From positions 1 through 8,410 of the forward strand of contig JANWIS010000021.1 of assembly GCA_025449775.1 (NCBI GenBank): a stretch of DNA of 8,410 bases. The letters run 5' to 3'. This DNA comes from Ignavibacteriaceae bacterium. GTDB taxonomy: Bacteria > Bacteroidota > Ignavibacteria > Ignavibacteriales > Ignavibacteriaceae. A program made the position numbers and the translations under genes. Under the pieces are notes generated by a model. The model was not told the origin of the DNA. It saw nothing but the letters and a program-made list of their open reading frames with translations, and ran no database searches. Shown here one piece after another: positions 1-5,969 of the stretch; positions within the stretch are counted from its first letter, which is position 1; every line of letters begins with the position of its first letter.

Positions 1-1
1 A

Positions 2-235
2 ATTGGCGGATTAGGTGATCGATTATTAAATATATTAACAGAGATTGGTGAGATTGCTGGTAAAGAATTCACAAACTTTGGATTAACCGAATATCCCGAA
101 TGCGGAACTCCTTTGGAAGTTCTGGAATTTCATAAGCTCGATGGAAAATCTTTAGCTCATAGAATTTCAGGAGTTGAAGATATTGAAGCAGAAGAAAAAA
201 TTAAACAAAAGTATACAGCTGATGCACCGCAATAA
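2..235 (+). CDS. Transketolase, C-terminal fragment (probable)
   Basis: This is the last 77 codons of a gene that enters from the left edge; it ends at TAA 233-235. The reading begins IGGLGDRLLNIL and continues with a YPECGTPLEVLEFHKLDG segment followed by SLAHRI. A GGLG turn, a short variable stretch, then a G-(T/K)-P-x-E-x-L-E block and a 'hkLDg-x-sI' helix is the pattern of the transketolase C-terminal domain, the non-catalytic third domain of these thiamine-diphosphate enzymes, which work in the cytoplasm in the pentose phosphate pathway. The catalytic N-terminal and central domains lie outside the window, so a related TK-C enzyme (a split transketolase, or an E1-beta or DXS relative) cannot be excluded. 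The gene is convergent with the next one, with only 10 bases between the two stop codons and no visible terminator in the gap. Confidence 0.6.
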   Translation: MGGLGDRLLNILTEIGEIAGKEFTNFGLTEYPECGTPLEVLEFHKLDGKSLAHRISGVEDIEAEEKIKQKYTADAPQ

Positions 236-245
236 TTAAAATTTA

Positions 246-1502
246 TTATTCAAACAACTCATTCAAATTGTGAATATAAAATGCCAGCCCTGTCATTTTT
301 GTTTGGAAAGCATGATAGTCAAAGTAATCTGTATTATAATATCTTATATCAATATGATCTCTGAGAAAATCTGTTATCGGATCTTTAGCCCACAATGCAC
401 AAAGCTTTAAAAGTCCTTTCGCTCTTATCTCATAACCATTTGTTTCTCTCATATCAAAACCACGTCCTGAAAAATGACCAAAGGATAAAGAAACGGTTTC
501 AACAAATTCGAGTTTTGTACCAGCGTGCGAAACAATCTTTTCATCGCCTTCAATTTGGATGATGTTTTTTGAGAAGTTCAAATCGCTTAATGTAGATTGA
601 TATTCATATCCTGCAGAGTCACGTGAAATCAATATATCATCTGCCTCAACAGTAAATGAAAGATTAAATGCATTTATTCTGAAATCATCAGATACCAAAT
701 CAAAGCCAGTTGATATTCCATATCCAATTCTGTCCATTCTTGGAAGCGGATCAGCTTGAGCCGGATCAATGTAATAAATTTCATCTCCGATATTTGATTT
801 TGAGTAACCCAAAGAAAAATTAAATGTTGGTTTTGCAAATAGGTTTTCATCTAACTGAACTTGCATCTTGTCATCAATTAATTTTAGAACCGGAACATTT
901 AATAAAATTCCAAAATCGTTTACAGTTGTTTCTGCTGAGATTCGATTAGAGTCAGCACCAGTAGGAGTATCAGAAAAAATTGAAGTCACATCCTTAATTG
1001 TATAGCCAATACTGAGCTGAATATAATAATCCATTCCTAATCCAAAAGAGTATGCATCGTAATAATCTTTAGGTTCAAATTCTTCAATAATATTTCCAAA
1101 CTCATCGTAACTATAAAAAGTACCATAATTGAATTCCAGATTTGAATAACCGAAGCCAAAACTTAATGGAAAACCGATCAAGTCTTTAAAGTTATATCCC
1201 GCATTAAAGGCAATTGCTTTTAGTTCCAAATCCAGAATAAATGCAGGAATCCATTCAAGTTTAGATGGATAAAAAATGTAAGAGAGATTATTTGTCTGGC
1301 TTGTGTAACCTAATTGAGCAGGATTCCAGACGAATCCAAATGGATCTTCTGTTGGTAATGCCGTTCCTGTTTGCCCCATTGCACTTAAAGAAGGTGAAGG
1401 ATTAATTTGTAAAAATGGTACAGCAGCTTCACCTTGTGCAAAATTTGCAAATGAAAATAAACTCAAGAAAAGAATTGCAGTTAGAAAGGATGTAGTTTTC
1501 AT
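246..1502 (-). CDS. PorV/PorQ-like outer-membrane beta-barrel protein
   Basis: A 418-residue exported protein. Residues 1-22 form a signal peptide (Lys at 2, a hydrophobic core, cleavage probably near FA-Q). The mature start has the signature of the PorV/PorQ/UPF0164-type barrels: a 'PFLQINPSPS' segment (29-38), MGQTGTA (42-48) and the NPA motif at 60-62, followed by alternating aromatic/polar strands rich in Tyr, Phe and Gly. Family members are FadL-like outer-membrane barrels, and PorV itself belongs to the type IX secretion apparatus, but many paralogues in this phylum have no known role, so I do not call it PorV. The C-terminal 60 residues (about 355-418) look less barrel-like. No Shine-Dalgarno is visible before ATG 1500-1502, but a good TAnnTTTG promoter lies about 75 bases upstream. 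It is monocistronic as far as the window shows. The family call is solid; the function is not. Confidence 0.75.
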   Translation of the reverse strand: MKTTSFLTAILFLSLFSFANFAQGEAAVPFLQINPSPSLSAMGQTGTALPTEDPFGFVWNPAQLGYTSQTNNLSYIFYPSKLEWIPAFILDLELKAIAFNAGYNFKDLIGFPLSFGFGYSNLEFNYGTFYSYDEFGNIIEEFEPKDYYDAYSFGLGMDYYIQLSIGYTIKDVTSIFSDTPTGADSNRISAETTVNDFGILLNVPVLKLIDDKMQVQLDENLFAKPTFNFSLGYSKSNIGDEIYYIDPAQADPLPRMDRIGYGISTGFDLVSDDFRINAFNLSFTVEADDILISRDSAGYEYQSTLSDLNFSKNIIQIEGDEKIVSHAGTKLEFVETVSLSFGHFSGRGFDMRETNGYEIRAKGLLKLCALWAKDPITDFLRDHIDIRYYNTDYFDYHAFQTKMTGLAFYIHNLNELFE

Positions 1503-1577
1503 CGAAATTCTTACTGATTTTTTTTTGATTTAAATTAAACAGAAATTTTTTCTGTTTTATAAATTTAATCTGCTTTT

Positions 1578-1608
1578 CAAATATAATCGGGATACTATTG
1601 CTTTCAAA
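1578..1608 (-). promoter_or_regulatory. Bacteroidota-type promoter for the PorV/PorQ-like gene
   Basis: Read on the minus strand, TTTG (1608-1605), 19 bases, then TATATTTG (1585-1578). This fits the -33 TTTG / -7 TAnnTTTG promoter known for the primary sigma factor of Bacteroidota. Transcription would start around 1570, giving a leader of about 70 bases before the ATG at 1502. It is the only place in the window where both boxes are seen at good spacing. Confidence 0.55.
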
Positions 1609-1693
1609 AGTAAATTCAAATTATCAGTATAATAGTGATTGATATAGAATAAAAGGGACATTTATATTTTTACTTGTACTAAACAATGGTTCG

Positions 1694-1722
1694 AAAATTA
1701 AAAAGCCCTCGATTAAGAGGGC
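1694..1722 (-). terminator. Rho-independent terminator after the exported DUF4242 gene
   Basis: On the minus strand GCCCTC, a six-base loop TTAATC, GAGGGC, then TTTTT, two A and four more T. It begins 18 bases after the stop codon at 1740. The stem is short (6 bp) but GC-rich in a very AT-rich surrounding. The terminator at 3534-3557 has the same six-base stem core. Confidence 0.8.
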
Positions 1723-1739
1723 ATTAAAGAATATAATTA

Positions 1740-2108
1740 TCATTTATAAAAATAAGGATCGAGCACACTTACTTCAGTTATATTATCAACAGGTAATCCA
1801 TTCTTCTCTGCAGCTTTTCTTATTGCTTCAGGAGAAGGTGCATCATAGATGCAGAATGTTTTCTTATGATCGTTTGTTACATAAGAGTGAACCCAGAAAA
1901 CATTATCTTCGATGTTTGTAGAAACAACGTTCAGGCATATTGCACTTCCTTCCATATTAACCGGTATCTCAAGTCCGGCAGGAAAAGATCTCTCAACCAT
2001 ATAACGCTTCATAACAATTTTTTCCTTGCTGTTGTCCTGAGCCATCACATTATTCGTTATTATTGAAACAATAACCATTAAAACGAAAAACATAATTAAG
2101 TTTTTCAT
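1740..2108 (-). CDS. Exported DUF4242 (SCO4226-like) small protein
   Basis: A 122-residue protein with a clear signal peptide (residues 1-24: MKNL, a long hydrophobic core, cut near VMA-Q), so it acts in the periplasm or outside the cell. Residues 33-120 form one DUF4242 domain: VMKRYMVERSFPAG opens it, FWVHSYV and TFCIYDAPSPEAI form the core, and NGLPVDNITEV closes it. The family fold is a ferredoxin-like dimeric alpha/beta barrel; SCO4226 of Streptomyces coelicolor, a member, binds nickel. This copy lacks the His-x3-His pair seen in the regulator's domain and keeps only H74, H81, C58 and C86 as possible soft ligands, so metal binding is not shown. The ATG start is fixed by GGAGG at 2114-2118, 5 bases away. 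The gene has its own terminator and a 205-base leader region, and lies directly downstream of a regulator carrying the same domain. Confidence 0.82.
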   Translation of the reverse strand: MKNLIMFFVLMVIVSIITNNVMAQDNSKEKIVMKRYMVERSFPAGLEIPVNMEGSAICLNVVSTNIEDNVFWVHSYVTNDHKKTFCIYDAPSPEAIRKAAEKNGLPVDNITEVSVLDPYFYK

Positions 2109-2135
2109 TCAAGCCTCCATCAGATAATTAATAAA

Positions 2136-2151
2136 TATTGTTTTTATCAGA
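2136..2151 (-). promoter_or_regulatory. Shared 16-base leader box, copy 1
   Basis: On the minus strand this reads TCTGATAAAAACAATA. It matches 13 of 16 bases of TCAGATAAAAGCAACA at 4398-4413, in the leader of the other exported gene. It ends 27 bases before the ATG of the DUF4242 gene and overlaps the left arm of a 6-bp inverted repeat (2150-2155 with 2180-2185, GAGCAG/CTGCTC). It could be an operator for the neighbouring AraC-type regulator or a leader element; both readings are inference, and AT-rich leaders produce chance matches. Confidence 0.25.
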
Positions 2152-2313
2152 GCAGCTAAAAAGATTCAGATTGATTTAACTGCTCAGTTTATTTACACGT
2201 CAATATTAAATTAAAACAGGATGTTTGTCTGCTAATTTTGGTTCAATAAATAGTAAAATTGATTCATTAAAAGGCAGGACTAAAATCGGTGGATCAAAAC
2301 TTCGTGGAAAGAA

Positions 2314-3414
2314 TTAATCGATTGCACCAGCATATTTAGATGGAAGTATCCCGAATCTTGACTGGAAACATTTCGAAAAATAAGATGGGTTGATGAAACC
2401 AGTTTCATAAGCTATTTCGGATATATTACCTTGTTTTGTTTCAATAAATTTTAATGCCTTATTCAACCTGTATTTTTTAATAAACTCGTTAGGTGAGTAT
2501 CCGGTCAGCGAAGTGAGTTTACGATACAACTGTGCTTTACTCAATCCGATTTTTCTGCTGAACTTTTCAACATCAAAGTTTTCATCATTCCAAACTTGTT
2601 CTGTTAAGTCCATTAACATATTCAGAAATTTTTCTTGAGAAGGGTTAATAATTCTGACCGACACTTTACTGGCTTTAAATTCACCTTCTTCATAATCGTT
2701 TCTTAAAGCATTCGAGATAACAATTTCTCCATCACTGGCTATCTCACAAAGCCTTTTGGCTAACAGGATCGTTTCACCAAAAAAATCATTTCCTTCTGTT
2801 ACAGGATATCCGGTGCTTAAACCAATCAATGCAAAAGTTTTATTCCGTTTTATCTTTCGACTAATTTCTTTGATTCCTTTTTGTATTTTGACAGCACACT
2901 TGAGAGCCTTTGAAACAGAAGTGAATGAAGCCATTAACCCTTCATTTTTAATTTTTATTTCAATACCGTTGAATTCTACTAAAGCCGGACGGATCAGTTT
3001 GTTTTGAATGTATCGAACTCCGAATTCATTTCCATTAACAGAAGCCGGGCTTTTTACTAAAGATTTACAATCAATATATAAAATTGCACGGAATGCAGTT
3101 TCATTAATAAATTGTTCTGAGTTTTTAGAGGATTCAGGATCAGAAATTCGTCCTAAAAAGTATTCGACGATATTACTTTGAACTTCTACAATCTGATTCG
3201 GAACGAGTCCGTGAGAATTTTTATGCATTTGTTCAACTGCTTTTCTATTTGGTGCTTCGATTAAACAAAAAGCAATCTGCTTATCCTGATCATACCAGTA
3301 AGTCAATGCTTTGCAGCCGTATTTACTTTGTATTTTTAGATCCAGCTGATGAGCTTCCGCAAGTGATTGTGCAGTAGCATCCAGGCTATCGTGACGATCC
3401 ATAAACAAAGGCAT
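2314..3414 (-). CDS. DUF4242 - degenerate cyclase domain - AraC-type HTH regulator
   Basis: A 366-residue cytoplasmic protein (no signal or membrane segment) with three domains. Residues 1-90 are DUF4242: MPLFMDRHDS, EAHQLDL, KYG, AFCLIEAP, the H64-x3-H68 pair and VEYFLGRISDP. Residues 107-255 follow the class III nucleotide cyclase pattern (YIDCKSL; LVEFNGIEIKIKNEGLMASF; ALKCAVKIQKGI; IGLSTGYP; DFFGETILLAKRLCEIA; GEIVIS). One metal Asp may remain (D115), but the G-D-G motif reads NEG (157-159) and the N of the usual 'VNxAxRL' is Leu, so it is probably a catalytically dead sensor or dimerisation unit. Residues 263-362 are an AraC/XylS double helix-turn-helix (FSRKIGLSKAQLYRKL; ISEIAYETGF-x-PSYFSKCF), expected to bind DNA. 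The ATG is right because DUF4242 proteins begin with MPLFMD; the ribosome site is weak (GGAAAG). Its gene sits between two exported-protein genes, its likely targets by inference. Confidence 0.85.
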   Translation of the reverse strand: MPLFMDRHDSLDATAQSLAEAHQLDLKIQSKYGCKALTYWYDQDKQIAFCLIEAPNRKAVEQMHKNSHGLVPNQIVEVQSNIVEYFLGRISDPESSKNSEQFINETAFRAILYIDCKSLVKSPASVNGNEFGVRYIQNKLIRPALVEFNGIEIKIKNEGLMASFTSVSKALKCAVKIQKGIKEISRKIKRNKTFALIGLSTGYPVTEGNDFFGETILLAKRLCEIASDGEIVISNALRNDYEEGEFKASKVSVRIINPSQEKFLNMLMDLTEQVWNDENFDVEKFSRKIGLSKAQLYRKLTSLTGYSPNEFIKKYRLNKALKFIETKQGNISEIAYETGFINPSYFSKCFQSRFGILPSKYAGAID

Positions 3415-3489
3415 TAATATTCTTTCCGATTTTTATTTATAGTAAATAAATGTTTGGTTAAAAATAAAGTAGTTTCTCTGAAATTATCA

Positions 3490-3503
3490 ATCATCCGGAT
3501 GAT
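3490..3503. promoter_or_regulatory. 14-bp perfect palindrome upstream of the AraC-type regulator
   Basis: ATCATCCGGATGAT is its own reverse complement. It lies 76 bases upstream of the regulator's ATG, and on the minus strand it runs directly into TTGATA (3490-3485), a possible -35 box. That is the position of a repressor or autoregulatory site. AraC proteins usually bind direct repeats, so another dimeric regulator may be the partner. Confidence 0.3.
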
Positions 3504-3533
3504 ATTATAACTAAATATTTACTCATTTATTAG

Positions 3534-3557
3534 AAAGCCCTCAACTTAGAGGGCTTT
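3534..3557 (-). terminator. Terminator hairpin after the tandem-repeat exported gene
   Basis: A perfect 9-bp stem AAAGCCCTC/GAGGGCTTT around a six-base loop, starting 13 bases after the stop codon at 3571. The run of U after the stem on the minus strand is only the three stem T residues followed by CTAATAAAT, so termination may be partial. The symmetric A/T flanks would allow it to act on either strand. Confidence 0.65.
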
Positions 3558-3570
3558 AAATCGAAGATGA

Positions 3571-4344
3571 TTATTTTTTATGATAACTAAGATCAGGTCT
3601 TGGTTTACCGTACTTATTCTCGATTGATAAAATATTAGGTGAAAGCTTTGCCCAAAGTTTATCTTCTTCTTCTTTAAGCTTATCACCTGTTTCCTTCAAT
3701 GCAGAATAAAAGCTGGCACCATCCTTTCCATGTTCAGTTAATGCAATCATATTATTTGCTTGACCAAGTTCAATTGTCCAGATGCTCCATGCATCAGGAA
3801 TATTATTTTTTTCGTACAATGCTTTCCATTCAGCAATAACATCCAAAACTTCTTTACGCTTTTCAAGTTTATAAGTAAAGAAAAGCCAGTGTGTAAATCC
3901 TGCATCTTCAAATTTTACTCTTGGTTCTTTAGGGACATAAGAATATTGTGCAGACCACTTTGCTATGAAATCTTTATGGGTTTCTATACTGCTTTCATTC
4001 TCGATCATAAAATCAGCCCACTTTTCTTTTCCAATTTTATCTACAGCTGAGCCGAAGATTTCAGAAAATTTATCAATATCTGCATAGCTGGAAAGTGGAA
4101 TAACATAATAATAGTGTCCGTCATCCCTTTGGGTTGCTCTTACATAAGGAAGATCAAGTCCTCCTTCATTCATAAGTTCCACCCATTGTTTTGAAGTTTC
4201 TTCATATTGATCCCACATATTTACTTTTGCTACTTCTTCACGTATCCAGTATAGCTGGTCTTTTGGTTCTTCCTGTGCAATCAATAAACCTGATGAACAG
4301 ATTGATGCAAGGATTAGAACAAGAAAAAATTTTCGAACGAACAT
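3571..4344 (-). CDS. Exported protein with two tandem alpha+beta repeats (Dabb-like)
   Basis: A 257-residue protein with a signal peptide (residues 1-23, MFVRKFF, hydrophobic core, cut near LIA-Q), therefore periplasmic or secreted. The mature part is an internal duplication: repeat A about 31-123 and repeat B about 151-244. Each opens with an aromatic strand (LYWIREEV; HWLFFTYKL), then a helix containing a Trp (TSKQWVELMNE; VIAEWKALYEKN), two strands (GHYYYVIPL; NNMIALTEH), a second helix, and the matching end 'EKWADFMIENESSIE' / 'KLWAKLSPNILSIE'. That order and size suggest two ferredoxin-like dimeric alpha/beta-barrel (NIPSNAP/ABM-type) domains paired in one chain; this fold call is inference. 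I recognise no named family. The ATG is fixed by GGAGG at 4352-4356, 7 bases upstream. A terminator follows, and the gene precedes the DUF4242-AraC regulator on the same strand. Confidence 0.7.
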   Translation of the reverse strand: MFVRKFFLVLILASICSSGLLIAQEEPKDQLYWIREEVAKVNMWDQYEETSKQWVELMNEGGLDLPYVRATQRDDGHYYYVIPLSSYADIDKFSEIFGSAVDKIGKEKWADFMIENESSIETHKDFIAKWSAQYSYVPKEPRVKFEDAGFTHWLFFTYKLEKRKEVLDVIAEWKALYEKNNIPDAWSIWTIELGQANNMIALTEHGKDGASFYSALKETGDKLKEEEDKLWAKLSPNILSIENKYGKPRPDLSYHKK

Positions 4345-4397
4345 AAAAATGCCTCCTGTTAGTTTTTATAAAATGAATTAAAATGCCCTCAGATGTG

Positions 4398-4413
4398 TGT
4401 TGCTTTTATCTGA
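4398..4413 (-). promoter_or_regulatory. Shared 16-base leader box, copy 2
   Basis: TCAGATAAAAGCAACA on the minus strand, 53 bases before the ATG at 4344, the partner of 2136-2151 (13 of 16 identical). GTTAATCAAT occurs 27 bases further upstream here, and GTTAAATCAAT occurs 18 bases upstream of the other copy, so two boxes are shared with a spacing difference of 9 bases. It also begins a TCAGAT/ATCTGA inverted repeat in this leader. Confidence 0.25.
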
Positions 4414-4469
4414 TGAATCGCTGTTGAAAACTAATTGTTTATTGATTAACAGACAAGAAAATTGTATGA

Positions 4470-4495
4470 AATAAGTGGAAGGGTTACTACTTATT
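4470..4495. repeat. 7-bp inverted repeat between the membrane-protein gene and the next gene
   Basis: AATAAGT and ACTTATT separated by 12 bases. It lies about 70 bases past the stop of the 4563-5504 gene and upstream of the 4344 start. It might be a weak terminator without a clear U-run or an operator; the arms are AT-rich and a chance match is possible. Confidence 0.2.
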
Positions 4496-4562
4496 CTATT
4501 AATTTCTGTTGAAATGTTCTTTTAGTATCAACCTCTTCATCTTAGAGATTATTTATATAATC

Positions 4563-5504
4563 TTATTCACCCAAAGCAGTTTCCCTGATGTTTTTAATCA
4601 AAAGTTTAAAACGTTTTGCCAGTTCATTTCTTTTTGAATTATATAGTGAGTCGGAAATTGTAGTATTGATCAGTCCTGTTGAAATTTCTTTAAGCAGCTC
4701 ATCAAATTTTATTATTGAATCATGCCCAAGATCCGAATAGATCATAGTTGCAGAATTATTAATTTTAATCTCTTCATCAATTTCATGCCATTTACTTATT
4801 AAATTTTTTTTCTCTGGATAACTTTGCTCTTTTTTAAATTTATCAAGCCATATTAAAGCCTTTACCCTTACTTCAATCACATTTTCCGAATACAGCATTT
4901 TTCTTTCTGCTATCGCCGAATAATATGCAAATTCCTGGTTCATGAAAATATTTTTGTCACTTGTTGTTGTGTCCACTATTAATAAAGTAATTACTGTTGT
5001 TATCAAAGCAATAACAGCAGTAACCGCAATTGCTAAGGTTAAAAATTCAGATTTTATTCTTTGATGCCGTTCTTCTATATAACGCTTTTCTTCTCTTGTT
5101 AAAAAATCATCACTGATAAATTCTTTAAGCTGTGGAGTAGAATTTATAGTCAAACCCTGTTTGTTTTTCAAAAGCTCCCAAACTTCGGGGAACGGCTGTC
5201 CTTCTTTTCTAAATATGGGCAGTAGTTCGTTAATCCCTACAGGTTTTGTACCGAATTGCACGAGTTCATTTGCAATAAGTTTGTCTATCAATCTTGTGAA
5301 ATCATACAGTTTATGAAAAAAATCATTTTCATCTTTGGGGATGATCATAGTCTCCTTGCTTATTTTGTAAGGAAGCCATTGAACTACAGAATTTCCCACA
5401 GTCGTTTCGAATTCACAGAATTTTTTAATGAATGATTCTATGCTTTTAATCTTGTCCTGATTAATAGCAATTATCCATATTATTTCCTGAGCATTTATGT
5501 TCAA
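4563..5504 (-). CDS. Single-pass membrane protein of unknown function
   Basis: A 313-residue protein that I do not recognise. Residues 1-150 are soluble with no signal peptide. A charged stretch (REEKRYIEERHQRIK, 137-151) leads into one strong membrane segment at about 154-177 (Leu, Ala, Ile, Val, Thr rich). Residues 178-313 are helical, with many Lys, Glu and Ile, and probably lie outside the cytoplasm by the positive-inside rule. The start is TTG 5502-5504: GGAGG at 5509-5513 ends 4 bases upstream, there is no in-frame ATG before residue 53 (METxIIP region), and an ATG there would discard a well-formed N-terminus. The N-terminal 40 residues alternate hydrophobic and charged (IIWIIAINQDKIKSIESFI), like a small alpha/beta domain. 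The leader shares two blocks with an orphan ribosome site at 5945-5969. No neighbour explains its role. Confidence 0.7.
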   Translation of the reverse strand: MNINAQEIIWIIAINQDKIKSIESFIKKFCEFETTVGNSVVQWLPYKISKETMIIPKDENDFFHKLYDFTRLIDKLIANELVQFGTKPVGINELLPIFRKEGQPFPEVWELLKNKQGLTINSTPQLKEFISDDFLTREEKRYIEERHQRIKSEFLTLAIAVTAVIALITTVITLLIVDTTTSDKNIFMNQEFAYYSAIAERKMLYSENVIEVRVKALIWLDKFKKEQSYPEKKNLISKWHEIDEEIKINNSATMIYSDLGHDSIIKFDELLKEISTGLINTTISDSLYNSKRNELAKRFKLLIKNIRETALGE

Positions 5505-5508
5505 ATTA

Positions 5509-5513
5509 CCTCC
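5509..5513 (-). promoter_or_regulatory. Ribosome binding site deciding a TTG start
   Basis: GGAGG on the minus strand, then TAAT and TTG. The 4-base spacing is short but workable, and it is the only Shine-Dalgarno near the start of the 4563-5504 gene. Confidence 0.7.
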
Positions 5514-5676
5514 AACATCTGAATCTATGGAACATATTTTTACTATATACGTGTGTTAAAATAATTTTCCAATACCGATTCAATGGCACTTGAATTTATT
5601 TTCAGTGAATTATTAAATAAAAGCTCATAAAGACACAGATAAATTTCTGAATTACAGAAAACATTTTAAGAGCATT

Positions 5677-5697
5677 CCAGCAGATTATTGATGCTGG
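5677..5697. repeat. Small GC-rich inverted repeat in the gene-poor gap
   Basis: CCAGCA, nine bases, TGCTGG. A second hairpin, TTTCTG-AATTA-CAGAAA, lies at 5644-5660. Neither is followed by a convincing U-run, so neither is called a terminator. They could belong to an untranslated RNA or be chance. Confidence 0.25.
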
Positions 5698-5944
5698 TAA
5701 GAAATCATGCAATGGCTTTTCGCAACGTTAGAGTTGAATATTTTCCGGTTCGTTAAAAATAATTCTAGTCCGGATTTCATACCTTGAATCAATGTAGAAA
5801 ATATTATTTTTTTGGTTTATAAATTGATAAGGATATGCAATTCTGACCTGATAAAATTTTCCATTGAAAATGTAAGTCCGGAATGAGTATTTGTAAAAGT
5901 GTCATTTATTTCAGATTAAAATCATTCATTCGGTTAATTATTAA

Positions 5945-5969
5945 AAATTACCTCCTATTTAATGGAACA
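5945..5969 (-). repeat. Orphan leader: second copy of a TGTTCCAT...GGAGGTAATTT pair
   Basis: On the minus strand TGTTCCAT (5969-5962), 6 bases, GGAGGTAATTT (5955-5945). The functional leader of the 5504 gene has TGTTCCAT (5534-5527), 13 bases, GGAGGTAATTT (5513-5503). Here the base that would complete the TTG start is T and the frame closes at once (TTTTAA), so no intact gene follows. This looks like a duplicated or relic leader. Confidence 0.35.

Noticed and set aside
246..1502. Naming the outer-membrane barrel PorV of the type IX secretion system
   Set aside because: Only the family-level N-terminal pattern is present; no other type IX genes are in the window and many paralogues exist.
1866..2066. 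Open frame on the plus strand inside the exported DUF4242 gene
   Set aside because: It is antisense to a gene with signal peptide, family domain, ribosome site and terminator, and shows no protein features of its own.
2756..3007. Open frame on the plus strand opposite the cyclase-type domain
   Set aside because: It is antisense to a conserved domain and has no ribosome site or recognisable motif.
2660..3096. Calling the regulator an active adenylate or guanylate cyclase
   Set aside because: A metal Asp and the transition-state Asn are replaced, so activity is not supported although the domain pattern is.
3760..4050. Open frame on the plus strand opposite the tandem-repeat exported gene
   Set aside because: It is a reflection of the real gene's codons; its Phe/Cys-rich composition is what antisense of AT-rich coding DNA gives.
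4384..4390. TGCCCTC in the 4344 leader as a third copy of the terminator stem
   Set aside because: No GAGGGC partner follows within a hairpin distance.
5728..5901. A 57-codon open stretch on the minus strand that reads somewhat like protein (YSFRTYIFNGKFYQV; NNIFYIDSRYEIRT)
   Set aside because: It has no start codon or ribosome site, and in DNA this AT-rich about one such stretch is expected by chance in a gap this long. Kept only as weak support for a decayed gene.
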